A stretch of DNA of 64,000 bases from Omphiscola glabra (Eukaryota; Mollusca; Gastropoda; Lymnaeidae): NCBI GenBank assembly GCA_964017045.1, contig OZ024795.1, positions 56,087,350 through 56,151,349 of the forward strand, read 5' to 3'. A program made the position numbers and the translations under genes. The notes beneath the pieces were generated by a model, which made no database searches, was not told where the DNA came from, and saw only the letters and a list, made by a program, of their open reading frames with translations. Shown piece after piece: positions 41,193 to 52,361 of the stretch (position 1 is the stretch's first letter; every line of letters starts with the position of its first letter).

Positions 41193-41289
41193 AAATTAGT
41201 TTAATAATAATAAAATAAGTAAATTGTGTTCTCATTAAGTTTCTGCCTTAAATATGCTTATAATAGTAAAGGAATAAAAATGATCTATA

Positions 41290-41379
41290 TCATATTTTAA
41301 GACTGTCTATAAAAGCCCTTACAAGCTGTGGTAGGATCTTCTCCAAGTGTTCTATTGTCACTCTTTGGTCTCCCTCATT
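41290..41379 (-). CDS. CENP-X exon 5 (LEKILPQL) with uncertain end
   Basis: Acceptor TTTTGTTTCAG, then NEGDQRVTIEHLEKILPQL. At CTT|GTAAGG (41322/41323) a donor is possible; without splicing the frame continues VRAFIDSLKI to TGA at 41290-41292. No short LLDF-encoding exon was recognised down to 39 kb. Confidence 0.8.
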   Translation of the reverse strand, partial: NEGDQRVTIEHLEKILPQLVRAFIDSLKI

Positions 41380-44300
41380 CTGAAACAAAATGTACCAGAA
41401 CAATGGCAGTAACCATTTTTTAAAACTTTATTTAGTATGGTTATTACAAAAATATCTCATGGATCAAAATGTCATTAAAAACAGGGATTTGGAGCAGAGC
41501 TTGGAGTTCGGGGTCTTTTTGCTGAAGCGGAGCTGGTAAAATTTATTTGAGTTTCAAGCTCCAAAGTTTTAAAATAAATTAATAGAAAAAGTTTTAAATA
41601 TAATTTGTACGGTACCGGTACTTCAAATTTTTTAAAACTTTATTAAAGGTTTGCCCCATTCATCTGCTTCTACCAGCTATGTTTCCTCGCTCTTTCTACA
41701 GCTATGTTTCCTGGCTCTATCTACAGCTATGTTTCCTGGCTCTATCTACAGCTATGTTTCCTGGCTCTATCTACAGCTATGTTTCCTGGCTCTATCTACA
41801 GCTATGTTTCCTGGCTCTATCTACAGCTATGTTTCCTGGCTCTATCTACAGCTATGTTTCCTGGCTCTATCTACAGCTATGTTTCCTGGCTCTATCTACA
41901 GCTATGTTTCCTGGCTCTATCTACAGCTATGTTTCCTGGCTCTACCTACAGCTATGTTTCCTGGCTCTATCTACAGCTATGTTTCCTGGCTCTATCTACA
42001 GCTATGTTTCCTGGCTCTATCTACAGCTATGTTTCCTGGCTCTATCTACAGCTATGTTTCCTGGCTCTATCTACAGCTATGTTTCCTGGCTCTATCTACA
42101 GCTATGTTTCCTGGCTCTATCTACAGCTATGTTTCCTGGCTCTATCTACAGCTATGTTGCCCAACTATGCTACCTGTTATATTGCTGGTACACACACTTC
42201 TGCATAGTTAATAAGATGTGTAAATGGCAATAGTAAACAAACTGTTTAAAACACTCAACCATCCCTCCAGATTTTTAAAATTTGCTTGATCTCATCAGAA
42301 AATAAAAACCTGCACCAAATCCCTGGTTAAAAATAACAACAGATGTGCCGCAGCCTTACAACAGCTGTACCGCAGCCTTACAACAGCTGTACCGCAGCCT
42401 TACAACAGATGTGCCGCAGCCTTACAACAGATGTGCCGCAGCCTTACAACAGATGTGCCGCAGCCTTACAACAGCTGTATCGCAGCCTTACAACAGATGT
42501 GCCGCAGCGTTAGCACACATATTAGTATGAGAAATTCTTAAATCTGTACATATTTCCTTAATTTATAAAGAGATATTGAAGGATCATCTTCCAGATTTTG
42601 ATTACATTTGTTACATCTTTTTAAAAATTGAAATAGTAATTTGTTCTAAGAGAAACCTTTCAAACAACAAATTGTGACTTCTGTAAACATAAGTGATCCA
42701 CCTTAGCCTGGTGACCCACCTTAGCCCGGTGACCCACCTTAGCCTTGTGACCCACCTTAGCCTGGTCTGCAGCTCTTGATAGGGCTTCTGTAAATAAATA
42801 CTTAGCTATTATATGTATTACTAATACTATTTATAAATATATATATATATATATATGCATCCAATATGATGAGAGTGAAAGACGAGAATTTTGAATTTAT
42901 ACATTCAAGAATCTGTGTGTTTATATACAACATTTACAAAGATCTACCACCATTATGAGTACTTTCATAGCATTTCTCTAGTAATGCCATAGTTATGAGC
43001 ACTTTCATAGCATTTCTCTAGTAATGCCATAGTTATGAGTACTTTCATAGCATTTCTCTAGTAATGCCATAGTTATGAGTACTTTCATAGCATTTCTCTA
43101 GTAATGCCATAGTTATGAGTACTTTCATAGCATTTCTCTAGTAATGCCATAGTTATGAGTACTTTCATAGCATTTCTCTAGTAATGCCATAGTTATGAGT
43201 ACTTTCATAGCATTTCTCTAGTAATGCCATAGTTATGTAACGATCACCCAATACTTTATATATACCCAGTAGTTGAAAGTTTTCATTATTTTAAAAAGTC
43301 TGAATTGAATCATTTAAAGAGCGCTGAATATATTCTAAATCTATTATTACTTAAATAATTTTTTTTTAATCAAAGAAAGAGGAACACTGTCCCTCTGATC
43401 TCCTGGTTTCAACAGAAATTAAATGGCAGCAAATAAAAAGCTATTTTACCTTTAGTAAATATTCTGAGAAGCTCTGTGAGTAGGACAAGAGCACTTCCTT
43501 TCACTAAGTAATTGAATAAGAGAATCAATTATTGTAGAGTTAGGTTTAGATTTGTTTCATTTGTAAGAAAGAGAGGAAAAATTGGACATAGCATATCATT
43601 GGTGCTCTTCATTATTTCCTAGTTAGTAGGTCAATTTATCTGCAGGCACTTCATAGTTAGTAGGTCAATTTATCTGTAGGCACTTCATAGTTAGTAGGTC
43701 AATTTATCTGTAGGCACTTCATAGTTAGTAGGTCAATTTATCTGTAGGCACTTCATAGTTAGTAGGTCAATTTATCTGTAGGCACTTCATAGTTAGTAGG
43801 TCAATTTATCTGCAGGCACTTCATAGTTAGTAGGTCAATTTATCTGCAGGCACTTAATAGTTAGAAGGTCAATTTATCTGCAGGCACTTCATAGTTAGTA
43901 GGTCAATTTATCTGCAGGCACTTCATAGTTAGTAGGTCAATTTATCTGTAGGCACTTCATAGTTAGTAGGTCAATTTATCTGCAGGCACTTCATAGTTAG
44001 TAGGTCAATTTATCTGTAGGCACTTCATAGTTAGTAGGTCAATTTATATATAGGCACTTTATAGTTAGTAGGTCAATTTATCTGCAGGCACTTCATCAGG
44101 GTAAGCCGACTGGAGTAAAAAAACTAAAGATGATGATCGTGTTGTTTTTGGAAAAGGGGGGGGGGGGGGGGGGGGGGGGACAAAAATAAGTCATACAAAA
44201 ATATATGACTGTTGCTTTTGAATCAATTCTAAAGTCAGTGTGTATTTGAAGGCATATAAACTGATGTAATATATTAATGTGTGATAGATAGTTTAATATA

Positions 44301-47300
44301 TATTGATGTAACATTATATTAATATATATTGGTGTAATATCATATTAATATAATAAAAATATATATTAATGTAATATTATATAATATATGTAATATTATA
44401 TTAAAATATATTAATTGAAAAGCTTACAGATTGCATTATCCCAGTCTAGTCATTGAATACACAGTACATATCCTGATTTTACCGTCTTGGTTCGACAATG
44501 TTCCATGACATGTATATGTTAAGAATAAAAGAGAAGACCCTGGCAAGTTCACCAGGGTTCTCTGTTTTTCAATAAAATTATTTTAAAAAAGACCAAAAAA
44601 GTTTTAAGAGATTGAAAAATGTACAGAAAGTTGATACCACAATTTTGAGCTCTATTGATAATTGATTATCTGGATCCTACTTGATGCAAGCTTTAAGATT
44701 TAGTCCTTTCAATTTACTAAATTATACTTCATTTAATTTCATCCTTTACTTAAGTATATTTTATTTAAATTCATACCTGTCACCTTTTCATCTTTAAAAT
44801 GTTGACTAATAACTTCTGAGACTGTTTTCTGAAAAAAAAATGTTTGAATAAAATAATCATTAGGTAGGAACATGATTACACCACAAAAATTGATGATAAA
44901 AGATTTCATAACACTGCTATAAGATGTCATCAAATTGTCATAAGAAGACATACAGTAACATTCTCATAAGAAGTCATAACATTGGAACGTAGTAAGAAGA
45001 TGAGATAAGGTAGTCAATTAACTTATTATAGGATTGACAATGTCATTTCCTAATTCCTAAATGAATTCTCCAATATTTGTTCAAGTCGTTTCATCATTAA
45101 ACAATATTTATACAGAGGATTTCTTCAATTAGTTGGCATGTATACACTGTAAGCACTGGCTTTTCAATTAAGCTTTATATGACATCCTTCCGTCTTTGTG
45201 AGACGATGGATTAGATTATAGACACTTGATCAAATAGCTTATGGAGCAGATCCTCGAATGCACTTCTCGCTGGAAAACCTTTAATTCTGGTTAACTCCTC
45301 TGGCCTTCCGTAATGCTATCTTTGTTGTGAGACGATGGATTAGATTATAGACACTTAATCAAATAGCTTATGATGCAGATCCTCGAATGTACTTATTGGA
45401 ATTGGCCCTTTTCTCAATCCCAAAAATTGTTTTCAATCATACAAGAGAATGGTTGTATGAAAAGAATTTGTGGGAAAACAAAACATCCATAAGGCAAATA
45501 TTAATTTTTTAATTTTTGAGTTTGAAAGCACACTGACAATTATAATAATTTGGATATTTTTTAAAATAAAACTCTGTCATTAAGATATCTACAGTACTGT
45601 GGTTTAAATAACACATTTAATGCATGGAGTTTGGCTAATGAATACAACAAAGTTATAGGAACATACAAATATATTTGTTAACATTTACACACTGCATTGA
45701 AAATTGTAAATAAATGTGCACGATTGCACATAAAAAGATAAATGGAATTCAAACATTAGAAACGTATACGTTGAGCTTCAGGAACAGCTTTGATCTTCAG
45801 GAACAGCTTTGATCTTCAGGAACAGCTTTGATATTCAGGAACAGCTTTGCCAGTTAAAAGGCAGATTTAGGAGGAAAGAATGATAGATGAGCTTAAGACA
45901 CTAAAAGAAATTCATCAGACTCTCTATTTCAGTGGTTCCCAACCTGTACTTCACACTTATCAGGGGTCACTGTGGCTTACGTAAACTTCTTATCACCATT
46001 AACTTGTCAGACATAGGGCAGGCCTAAGGGACACCCCCCATAGTAAGCGATTTTAAACCGGCTCCCTGAGTCAAAAAGGTCAGCAACCGGTGCTCTAGCT
46101 GATTTTTAAATCCAAGTCTTAAGCCTAAAATTTTAAATTTTTTTAAGATTTAACCACCCAGACCCACCTAAGTTTATTGCAGAGCAGGGCCTTAAAGTTT
46201 AAAGTTGAAGCATGATATTTGTTATTCCATAAAATAGCTGAGATGACGTAACATACATAATAGACCAATCAGGGTAAAGAAATTATGATCTTATCCCTTC
46301 AAACTTTGCTTTACAAATTCTTCATCAATGTAAGATTATACATTGCAGGTGAGGGCGGTACAACATTCAGCTCTTGGCCATTGTTAAAAATGAAATGGCA
46401 AGGAATAAGGTCAACATTAAGATACTACATTTCAGCTAAGTGTTATTTTTATTTAATTCTGTTTTTACTGTTGTTTGCTCGCTGATGAAGGCTTCTTGCT
46501 GGCACGTTTGTCATTTTGTTGCGTTCCGTTTTTTAGGTTTTCCCACACTTTGTTTCACTCATTTCCTATCTTGTATTTATGATTGGCTATGAAACAGGAT
46601 TGAAGATCTCTGTTACATTTTCCATTTTTATGTCACCCTATGTGGATTAGGGGTTTACTTGAAGAAGTTGACTAATGAGCCCACGTATTATGTTTGTACT
46701 TTATATTACAAGGACATCGAGGGTTCATTAAATGTTTTAGTATAAATTATAGAATAGCCTGTCATTGTAGTCGTTTTGCGTTCAATACAACACATTTGTT
46801 ATCTGCTCTTTAAACTATTGCTGGCGCTATAGCATGGAAAAAAACAGTTCATTTAATTATGCTTTAGAAAATCTGAGGTTTAGGCTTTAACTTTAATGCT
46901 TATTTGAAGATGAGTTCAAATACATAGTTGAAGTAAAAACACGTATTTTTCCAATAGATAAGGTAATGATTAAGTGAGGAAGGAAGCCTTGCGTTCTTCT
47001 TATTGTAGATTATGCTTAGGCATAGGGCACTTCTACCCAAGATGTAACATAGGCAAATTAATTTTGTTTTTTTCCACCAAGGAAATGCCTTCAACAGGTT
47101 TGTTTATCACTGTTTAGAAATGTGTCAACAATTATTTTGGGGCACTTATTTCAACCAAATTTATTGTAAGGCAATGAATGTTAAAACATATGGTTACAAT
47201 AATGGACTAATCTTATCTAATGCTGAAGGGGCATGATCTAAATCAGTAATTGATGGAAGTTAAAGAGTGTAAGTGAAAAACTGTCAAAACCTTTGTTTTA

Positions 47301-49278
47301 CAGTTCACAGATTTACAGCTGATTCAACAAACAAACAAATTGAAATGAAGCAGCCTAACTGAAGTAACCATCATCTAGAATGCTTTAAGTTTTTTATATA
47401 ATTGTTTTGTTAACTTAATTTAAAATTTTATTGAAATTCCAATTTAAGCAAAGTAAGAGGGAAAAATAATGTTAAATTATGATTACAAGAATTGTAAAAT
47501 AAAAAAGAAGAGTTTTCTATCCCAAAAGTAAACTTGATTCAAGTTGATTTTTTTAATATATATATATATAAAAACTATTTTAAATTTATTACTTTGCAAT
47601 AAACTAACAGCAGCTTGTAAAATGAAAGTAAGAGAATGTGGACATTTAGGGTAACAAAATGAGGCTGTGCAGTCCTTATGATAGTCTATGGTAGTCATAG
47701 ATGATAGAGAGTTAAAAAAGGTGAACGGACTTGCATTTAAATTATAGTTGAGATTTAACTATTACTGTCTACTGTTGAAAATGGTTTTGGGTTATTATAT
47801 TTTTATTGTATAGATTATGCTTAGGCATAGGATGCTTCTTGCATTAGCCTACCCAAGATGTAACATAGGCAAATTAATTTATATATATTTGTATTATGTA
47901 TATGTAAACAAAGTAAGCCATATATACTGCACTTGTGCTACTACTATTATGTAGGCACTTTGTTGATGAAAATTTCAAAATATTTTTTAAAATATAAAAA
48001 TACTACAGATGTATAGAGCCCATAGAATGGTTTACAAAAACACCAAGATCAACATTCTAGCTCAAGTGGTTCAAAGGTTATGAGCTTTTTAGTAAGGACC
48101 TCAAAACCACTTTTTCACTATGGGATTTTCCTCCACATTTCGTGACCCTCATATTGCTATTGTTTATATGCCTATAACTTTGTTATAAAATGAGACAAAA
48201 ATATAATATTTACAATGAACACAGTTAAATATGAGTTCTAAATAAAGCCACAAAATACAATTTTAGTTTTTGTTAATATTCCGCAAAAAATATTTTCTAA
48301 TCTTGATAATTTTCCACATTAAAAATGAATAAAATATGATGACTCGTCACTTATTTGTTATTATTTTATTAATTAATTTTTTTTTAAATATACATTTTTA
48401 AAATTTCTCTTATTTAATAATAATAATATCATATTAAATTATCATCAAATTATCATCAAATTTTTTCTAAAAGAAAAAGTCAAGCGAACAAAAAACATCT
48501 CTTCTTTAAGATGAGGCCGGAAGTAGAATTTATTAACAAAACTAACTTCAGCAAATAAAATCCGAAACAACGCTACCCTCGATAAATTAAAATTAAAAAG
48601 TGGAGGTCGCCATTTTGACAACAAAATCACAATACCCGGTTTTCTGTAATTCCCGGATCTAACTGAAGTAACTATATTATGTCTCTTTGAGTTGAAGTTT
48701 AAGTCTAATGGCTTACATGTAATTTATTGTAATGCCTCGAGGGAAACTAATATTTACTCAACTCAAGCCTGAATTGTTTTTTGAAATGATTGAAATGGAT
48801 TGGAAAAACATGAAAATTGGGCATCTGCAGGATGTCCTTCTTGATATTCACTATGACTCACATGAGTGTGACATTCTAACTAAAACTACTAGAGTGACTA
48901 AGAGTTTAAGAGTAAGACACTACTAGACTAAATTTACTAATTACTCAAAATTACTGAAAGAGTGAAACGCACTCCACTGAGAGAGAAAAAGGAAATTAGG
49001 CGACTAAGCTTAAAAATAAGTACGTAAATGATATTAATAATTAACTTTACTGTTTACTTAATTTTAAATTATTAAGTCATTAATTAATTAATGTCCTAGT
49101 CTTTAACTTTAGTACTCTTTTAGCCGCCTAACTTCGTCTCGTCTTAGTCTTTCTTTATTTGAAGCGTATTTTTTTGTTTTCAATTTTATTTTTAGTGTCA
49201 TTAAAGCATTCAACAGAACGATTAATAAACACTTTAACACATTATTACCGTTTTAAATGTTGATCCAGCAAAAGACAT
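41290..49278 (-). CDS. CENP-X / MHF2 histone-fold protein, five exons
   Basis: A small histone-fold protein. In the known family it pairs with CENP-S (MHF1) in the CENP-T-W-S-X kinetochore complex and in the FANCM-MHF DNA-repair complex. Exons (minus): 49249-49278, 44777-44828, 43450-43503, 42756-42787, and 41323-41379 or 41290-41379. Phases agree throughout (0, 1, 1, 0). Joined, it reads MSFAGSTFKT, then VSEVISQHFKDEK, GSALVLLTELLRIF, EALSRAADQAK and RVTIEHLEKILPQL. These align without gaps to the vertebrate protein's HFKDDK, ALxLMxELL and LEKxLPQL pattern. Length is about 75 residues to LPQL, against about 81 for human. The C-terminus is uncertain: CTT|GTAAGG could splice to an unseen LLDF-like exon, or read on to TGA at 41290 (85 aa). 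Confidence 0.87.
41676..42155. repeat. 25-bp array in CENP-X intron, 19 near-perfect copies
   Basis: The unit is GCTATGTTTCCTGGCTCTAT + CTACA. Nearly all copies are identical (one ACCTACA). It is open in all three plus frames and gives 167-186-codon shadows of no coding value. Confidence 0.95.
42338..42505. repeat. 22-bp repeat in CENP-X intron, 7-8 copies
   Basis: The unit is CAGATGTGCCGCAGCCTTAC + AA, with CAGCTGTACCG variants. Confidence 0.9.
42694..42764 (-). repeat. 18-bp repeat of the CENP-X exon 4 splice donor, 4 copies
   Basis: On the minus strand the unit is CAGGCTAAGGTGGGTCAC, including nine exon bases (CAGGCTAAG) and the donor GTGGGT. Later units start AAG, CGG or CAG; the last donor is GTGGAT. 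The unit is in frame with the exon (Val-Gly-His-Lys-Ala-Lys), so choice of donor would add 6, 12 or 18 residues without a stop. Confidence 0.9.
42756..42787 (-). CDS. CENP-X exon 4, 32-nt microexon
   Basis: Acceptor TTTATTTACAG, then (E)ALSRAADQAK. Donor GCTAAG|GTGGGTCAC in phase 0. The donor and the last nine exon bases are the first unit of an 18-bp tandem repeat. Confidence 0.82.
42955..43237. repeat. 40-bp repeat in CENP-X intron, 7 copies
   Basis: The unit is GAGTACTTTCATAGCATTTC + TCTAGTAATGCCATAGTTAT. Copies are nearly identical. Confidence 0.95.
43450..43503 (-). CDS. CENP-X exon 3 (second helix)
   Basis: Acceptor CAATTACTTAG, then (T)VKGSALVLLTELLRIFTK. Donor ACTAAAG|GTAAAATAG. The 54-nt exon keeps phase with both neighbours. 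Confidence 0.85.
43612..44097. repeat. 34-bp array in CENP-X intron, 14 copies
   Basis: The unit is CACTTCATAGTTAGTAGGTC + AATTTATCTGTAGG. TGTAGG and TGCAGG types are interspersed. Confidence 0.95.
44157..44179. repeat. G23 homopolymer
   Basis: The longest homopolymer in the window, followed by an AT-rich stretch with TATTAATATA repeats (44285-44415). Confidence 0.95.
44530..44563. other. Stem-loop next to AATAAA
   Basis: Arms AGAGAAgACCCTGG and CCAGGGTTCTCT enclose an 8-nt loop; TTTTTC-AATAAA follows at 44565-44576. This may be a degraded retroposon or a structured RNA end. It is in CENP-X intron 2. Confidence 0.4.
44777..44828 (-). CDS. CENP-X exon 2 (first histone-fold helix)
   Basis: Acceptor T9-CAG, then KTVSEVISQHFKDEKVT. 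Donor GACAG|GTATGA leaves one base. HFKDEK is the strongest family signature in this exon. Confidence 0.85.
45771..45846. repeat. 20-bp repeat, 4 copies
   Basis: The unit is CTTCAGGAACAGCTTTGATC. Confidence 0.88.
45930..46092 (+). mobile_element. hAT-like MITE, 163 bp
   Basis: Starts CAGTGGTTCCCAACCTGTAC and ends GGTCAGCAACCGGTG, inverted termini of the hAT type. Flanks CTCTATTT and CTCTAGCT (45922-45929, 46093-46100) share six of eight bases, fitting an aged 8-bp duplication. Interior GGGGTCACTGTGG, non-coding. Confidence 0.6.
47006..47070. repeat. Dispersed repeat, copy 1 (copy 2 at about 47812-47882)
   Basis: Both contain GATTATGCTTAGGCATAGG and ACCCAAGATGTAACATAGGC + AAATTAATT. Copy 2 has an extra TCTTGCATTAGCCT. 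Confidence 0.7.
49249..49278 (-). CDS. CENP-X exon 1 (start, 10 codons)
   Basis: ATG at 49276-49278 gives MSFAGSTFKT. Donor AAAACG|GTAATA in phase 0. The frame is open upstream for about 66 codons, but family length favours this ATG. GCGGAAGT at about 49385 and nearby sequence may be promoter. Confidence 0.78.
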
Positions 49279-50224
49279 TTTAACAATAACGCTGACCTCA
49301 CCAAAAGTTTGTCGTCCTCTAGAATCTAGATTACAGTTAATGCGGTAAAATAGAGCTGCGAGTGTGAGAAAATCATAACATCGAAAGCGGAAGTTTATTT
49401 TATATTTACCGCCTGTTGAGCAGGACTGCCACTCACTTGTTAAAAAATTCCCAAGATTTGGTCCAAAAAAAACCAACTTCCCAAGATAATAAAAATATAT
49501 AAATGAGTTTTTAAAAAAAGCTTTTTTTCTATTTAATTAATGCAAAAATAGCTTAAATTAATGCCTCTAAAACACGTGGTACAGTGATTGACTGAAATTT
49601 AGTTAAAAAGACATAAAAGAAAATTTTTTTTTTTTGAAAAAAAAATTAATAATGCAAAGCCTACTAAATATTACCTCCAAATCCTCTGGTAAAAATATCA
49701 TCTACAACACATGTGTAATAGAAGACACTACAATAGATGTGTAATAGAAGTCATTTGGAGACAAAGCTCACAAGGCTAATCAACACGGAAGTCTCTTTAC
49801 AAGGTCAAAAGTTTCTTCCAAAAAAAGGTTTTTTCTTATTGTAAGTCTGTTGATAAGTACATGTAATGGGGTTTGCAGAGGAATTAACAGAATTTAATAA
49901 TAACTCTGGTTGAAATGGATTTATATTATAATGAAAACAATATGTATTTTTTATTTTAAATTTACATTATAATTTTACTTAGTTCTCAAAAAAAAAATAG
50001 CCTACAGTTTAAATGAACTTTTCAGTTATAATCCTACAATGTGTATAATTTTAATATCTTAATTTAATTACCTGTGTGTCGACCCACAAATATTTTCCTA
50101 ACATCTTTTCCAACTGATGAAAATTGGGCTGGATTTTTTTTACTTAGATTACAAAGAGTATTTATATATCTAATCAAAACACACATTGTAGAAGTAATTG
50201 AAATTCACCCAATTTAGGAAATGG
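49279..50224. other. Upstream region of CENP-X and AT-rich spacer
   Basis: Contains the presumed CENP-X promoter side (about 49279-49480), then AT-rich unique DNA with a short duplication of GATGTGTAATAGAAG at about 49709-49750. No other gene seen. Confidence 0.4.
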
Positions 50225-50408
50225 CTAATCGGATGTCATTTGTGGTAGTTTATTTTAGTTAAACTGAAGAAGTAAGTATGCAAACATATATAGCCCATTC
50301 AATTATATTTCATTTGAATTTGATACCAAATGTTGTCTTACAAACCCAATAATAAAATTTAAAACATTTTAAAAAAAATAAACCCAACCTCTCACACCTT
50401 TCCGGGTC
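50225..50408 (+). mobile_element. MITE family A, copy 3 (ends eroded)
   Basis: Shares CGGATGTCATTTGTGGTAGT, AGTTAAACTGAAGAAGTAAG and CCCAACCTCTCAC with the copies at 5348 and 52848, and ends at TTTCCGGGTC. The outer inverted ends are partly missing. Confidence 0.7.
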
Positions 50409-50599
50409 AGAATTAACACTTCGAAAAAAAAATTGACTAATTTAATGTATTGAATTATTAACTTTATAATACTGTACAATATTAACTATAATTTTAGAAG
50501 TTTTTTAATTTATTAATTATGTCAAGTTATGCGTGGTTTTAAAAAATAAAACCAATCTAGTTATGCAGAAAAGAGTTTTAGCAATTAATTTTTTTCCCT

Positions 50600-50915
50600 T
50601 TTCTGGTTCTGGTAGGGTACGTTGCTGCATCCATGTACTGGCATAAGTGCAACGGTTGGGGAAGCGATGCTGCCATCCTAACGGCTCCTAGCAGATGCCA
50701 GGGCAGCCTCGAAGCTTTGGATAGATGCCGAGTTTACGGCGGTATTGTCCAGGTTGTTCCAAGCGATTATTGTGCGTGGGAAGAATGATTGTTTATGTTT
50801 TACTGTGTAACTCCGAGGCACAGTGAAGCATTTGCTATTGTTCCGAGTGTGATTGCTCATGGGGTTGTCAGAGGTTTAGTCAGTGTTTGGCTCTGAATAA
50901 TCGACCTGGCTTCTG
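50600..50915 (-). mobile_element. LINE family 2, 3'-end fragment C
   Basis: Minus-strand 3' end repeating the end of fragment B: HTRNNSKCFTVPRSYTVKH, FFPRTIIAWNNLDNTAVN and ALASARSR-stop (50678-50860), then a 3' UTR with GTACATGGATGCAGCAACGT. It joins fragment B at CAGAA (50911-50915). Confidence 0.85.
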
Positions 50916-52097
50916 TTCTGGTTCTGGTTCGGTACGTTGCTGCATCCATATACTGGCATATGTGCAACGGTTGGGGAAGCGATGTTGCCAATCTAACGGC
51001 CCCTAGCAGATGCCAGGGCGGCCTTGAAGCTTTCGATCGTTGTCGAGTTCACGGCGGTATTGTCCAGGTTGTTCCAAGCAATTATGGTGCGTGGAAAGAA
51101 TGATTGTTTATGTTGCACTGTGTTACTCCGAGGCACAGTGAAGCATTTGTTATTGTTTCGGGTGTAATTTCTCATGGGGTTGTCAGATGTTAAGTCAGTG
51201 TTAAGTGACTGTTTGGCTCTAATTAATCGGCCTGGCTTCTGTGGGGTGAGATAATTGTTTGCTGGGATGGCCGGAATTAGCCCCATGGCCATTTTATATA
51301 AGAATGTTAGGCGGATCTTTTCTCGTCTGTCCTTGAGAGTGGGGATGTCAAATCTGTTTAAAAGGCCAGTGACGTAGCCAGGCGTGGTGGTTTTATAGTC
51401 ACGTGCTATGAAGCGCATTGCGTTACGTTGGATTCGCTCCAATTTGTCCACGTCTTGCTTGAGGTATGGGTCCCAGATGATTGCACCATATTCTAGTATC
51501 GGACGAACGAGTGCAAGATAGGCATTTCGTTTGCAGGATGTTGCGCAGTGGCGCAGATTTCTTCTAATAAAACCTAGTGTGGAGTTGGCTTTTTTTGAAA
51601 TTTTGTTTATATGGGGTGACCATTTTAGGTTATTTGAGAAGAGAATTCCAAGGTATGGATTGTTTGTTACTTGTTGAAGGATTGTCCTATTTAGGGTGTA
51701 CATATAGCTTGGTGTTTTTTTTTTTGAGATGCTCATTATGTAGCATTTGGTTTCATTAAATTTCATGCCCCATTTGTCTGCCCAATTCATAAGGCACTCC
51801 AAATCTGCTTGAAGTTGGTTGTGGTAATCGTAGTCGATTATCTCTCTGTAGACAAGACAGTCATCTGCAAACAGCCTCACTTGAGATTTTACAGTATCAG
51901 GGAGGTCGTTTATGTGACAGAGAAAGAGAAGGGGGCCCAGTACTGTGCCTTGAGGAACTCCTGAGTCTACGGTGGCTTTGCCTGATCGGACGCCATCTAC
52001 CACTACTTGCATGGTCCGTTTTGTTAGAAATGTTGAGAGCCAGGAGTGAAGGTTGCCGGTAATGCCGTAGTGGTGGAGTTTGTGTAGAAGAAGGCTG
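50911..52097 (-). mobile_element. LINE family 2, RT fragment B
   Basis: A 5'-truncated non-LTR element. The open frame (stop at 50993) carries SGVPQGTVLGPLLFLCHIND, FADDCLVYREI, YLGILFSNNLKW, RRNLRHCATSCKR, WDPYLKQDVDKLERIQR and the end FKAALASARGR. The frame continues upstream of the first ATG (52012) to about 52097 (LLLHKLHHYGITGN). The 3' end has a GAACCAGAACCAGAA tail. It is a different family from the LINE at 23.4 kb. Confidence 0.9.
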
Positions 52098-52361
52098 TAC
52101 GGTGAGATAATTGTTTGCTTGTATGGCCGGCATTAGCCCCATGACCACTTTATATAAGAATGTTAGGCGGATCTTTTCTCGTCTGTATTTGAGGGAGGGG
52201 ATGTCAAATCTGTTTAAGAGGCCAGTGTGACGTAACCAGGAGGGGTGGTTTTGTAGTCACGTGCTATGAAGCGCACTGCGTAACGTTGGATTCACTCCAT
52301 CTGATCTTGTCCACGTCTTGCTTTAGGTATGGGTCCCAGATGATTGCACCATATTCTAGTA
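52098..52361 (-). mobile_element. LINE family 2, fragment A
   Basis: A further minus-strand piece matching positions 51244-51500 of fragment B (GTGAGATAATTGTTTGC and AATGTTAGGCGGATCTTTTC on the plus strand). It carries frame breaks (GTGTGACGTAACC). It directly abuts fragment B. Confidence 0.8.

Larger units (their letters stand above)
44829..49248. other. CENP-X intron 1 (4.4 kb), mostly unique AT-rich DNA
   Basis: The longest repeat-poor stretch in the window. It holds a tandem-like duplication (TGTGAGACGATGGATTAGAT blocks at 45197-45264 and 45327-45393), a 20-bp repeat, a hAT MITE, and a dispersed pair around 47006 and 47812. Frames at 46285, 46900, 47483, 48445 and 48732 have no recognisable domain. 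CCGGAAGT (about 48521) and GTCGCCATTTTG (about 48606) look like ETS and YY1 motifs and could mark an alternative start. Confidence 0.5.

Noticed and set aside
41651..42233. Three overlapping 167-186-codon frames
   Set aside because: All three plus frames are open through a 25-bp array, so none is evidence of coding.
44739..44951. Reading the 70-codon minus frame as one gene
   Set aside because: Only 44777-44828 is coding; the rest crosses the acceptor and donor of CENP-X exon 2.
46480..46520. Possible Penelope-like 3' sequence (GATGAAGGCTTCTTGCTGGC)
   Set aside because: A vague resemblance only; no RT or GIY-YIG region nearby.
48732..48926. 64-codon frame starting MPRGKLIF
   Set aside because: No recognisable domain, lies inside CENP-X intron 1 on the other strand, and no splice continuation was found.
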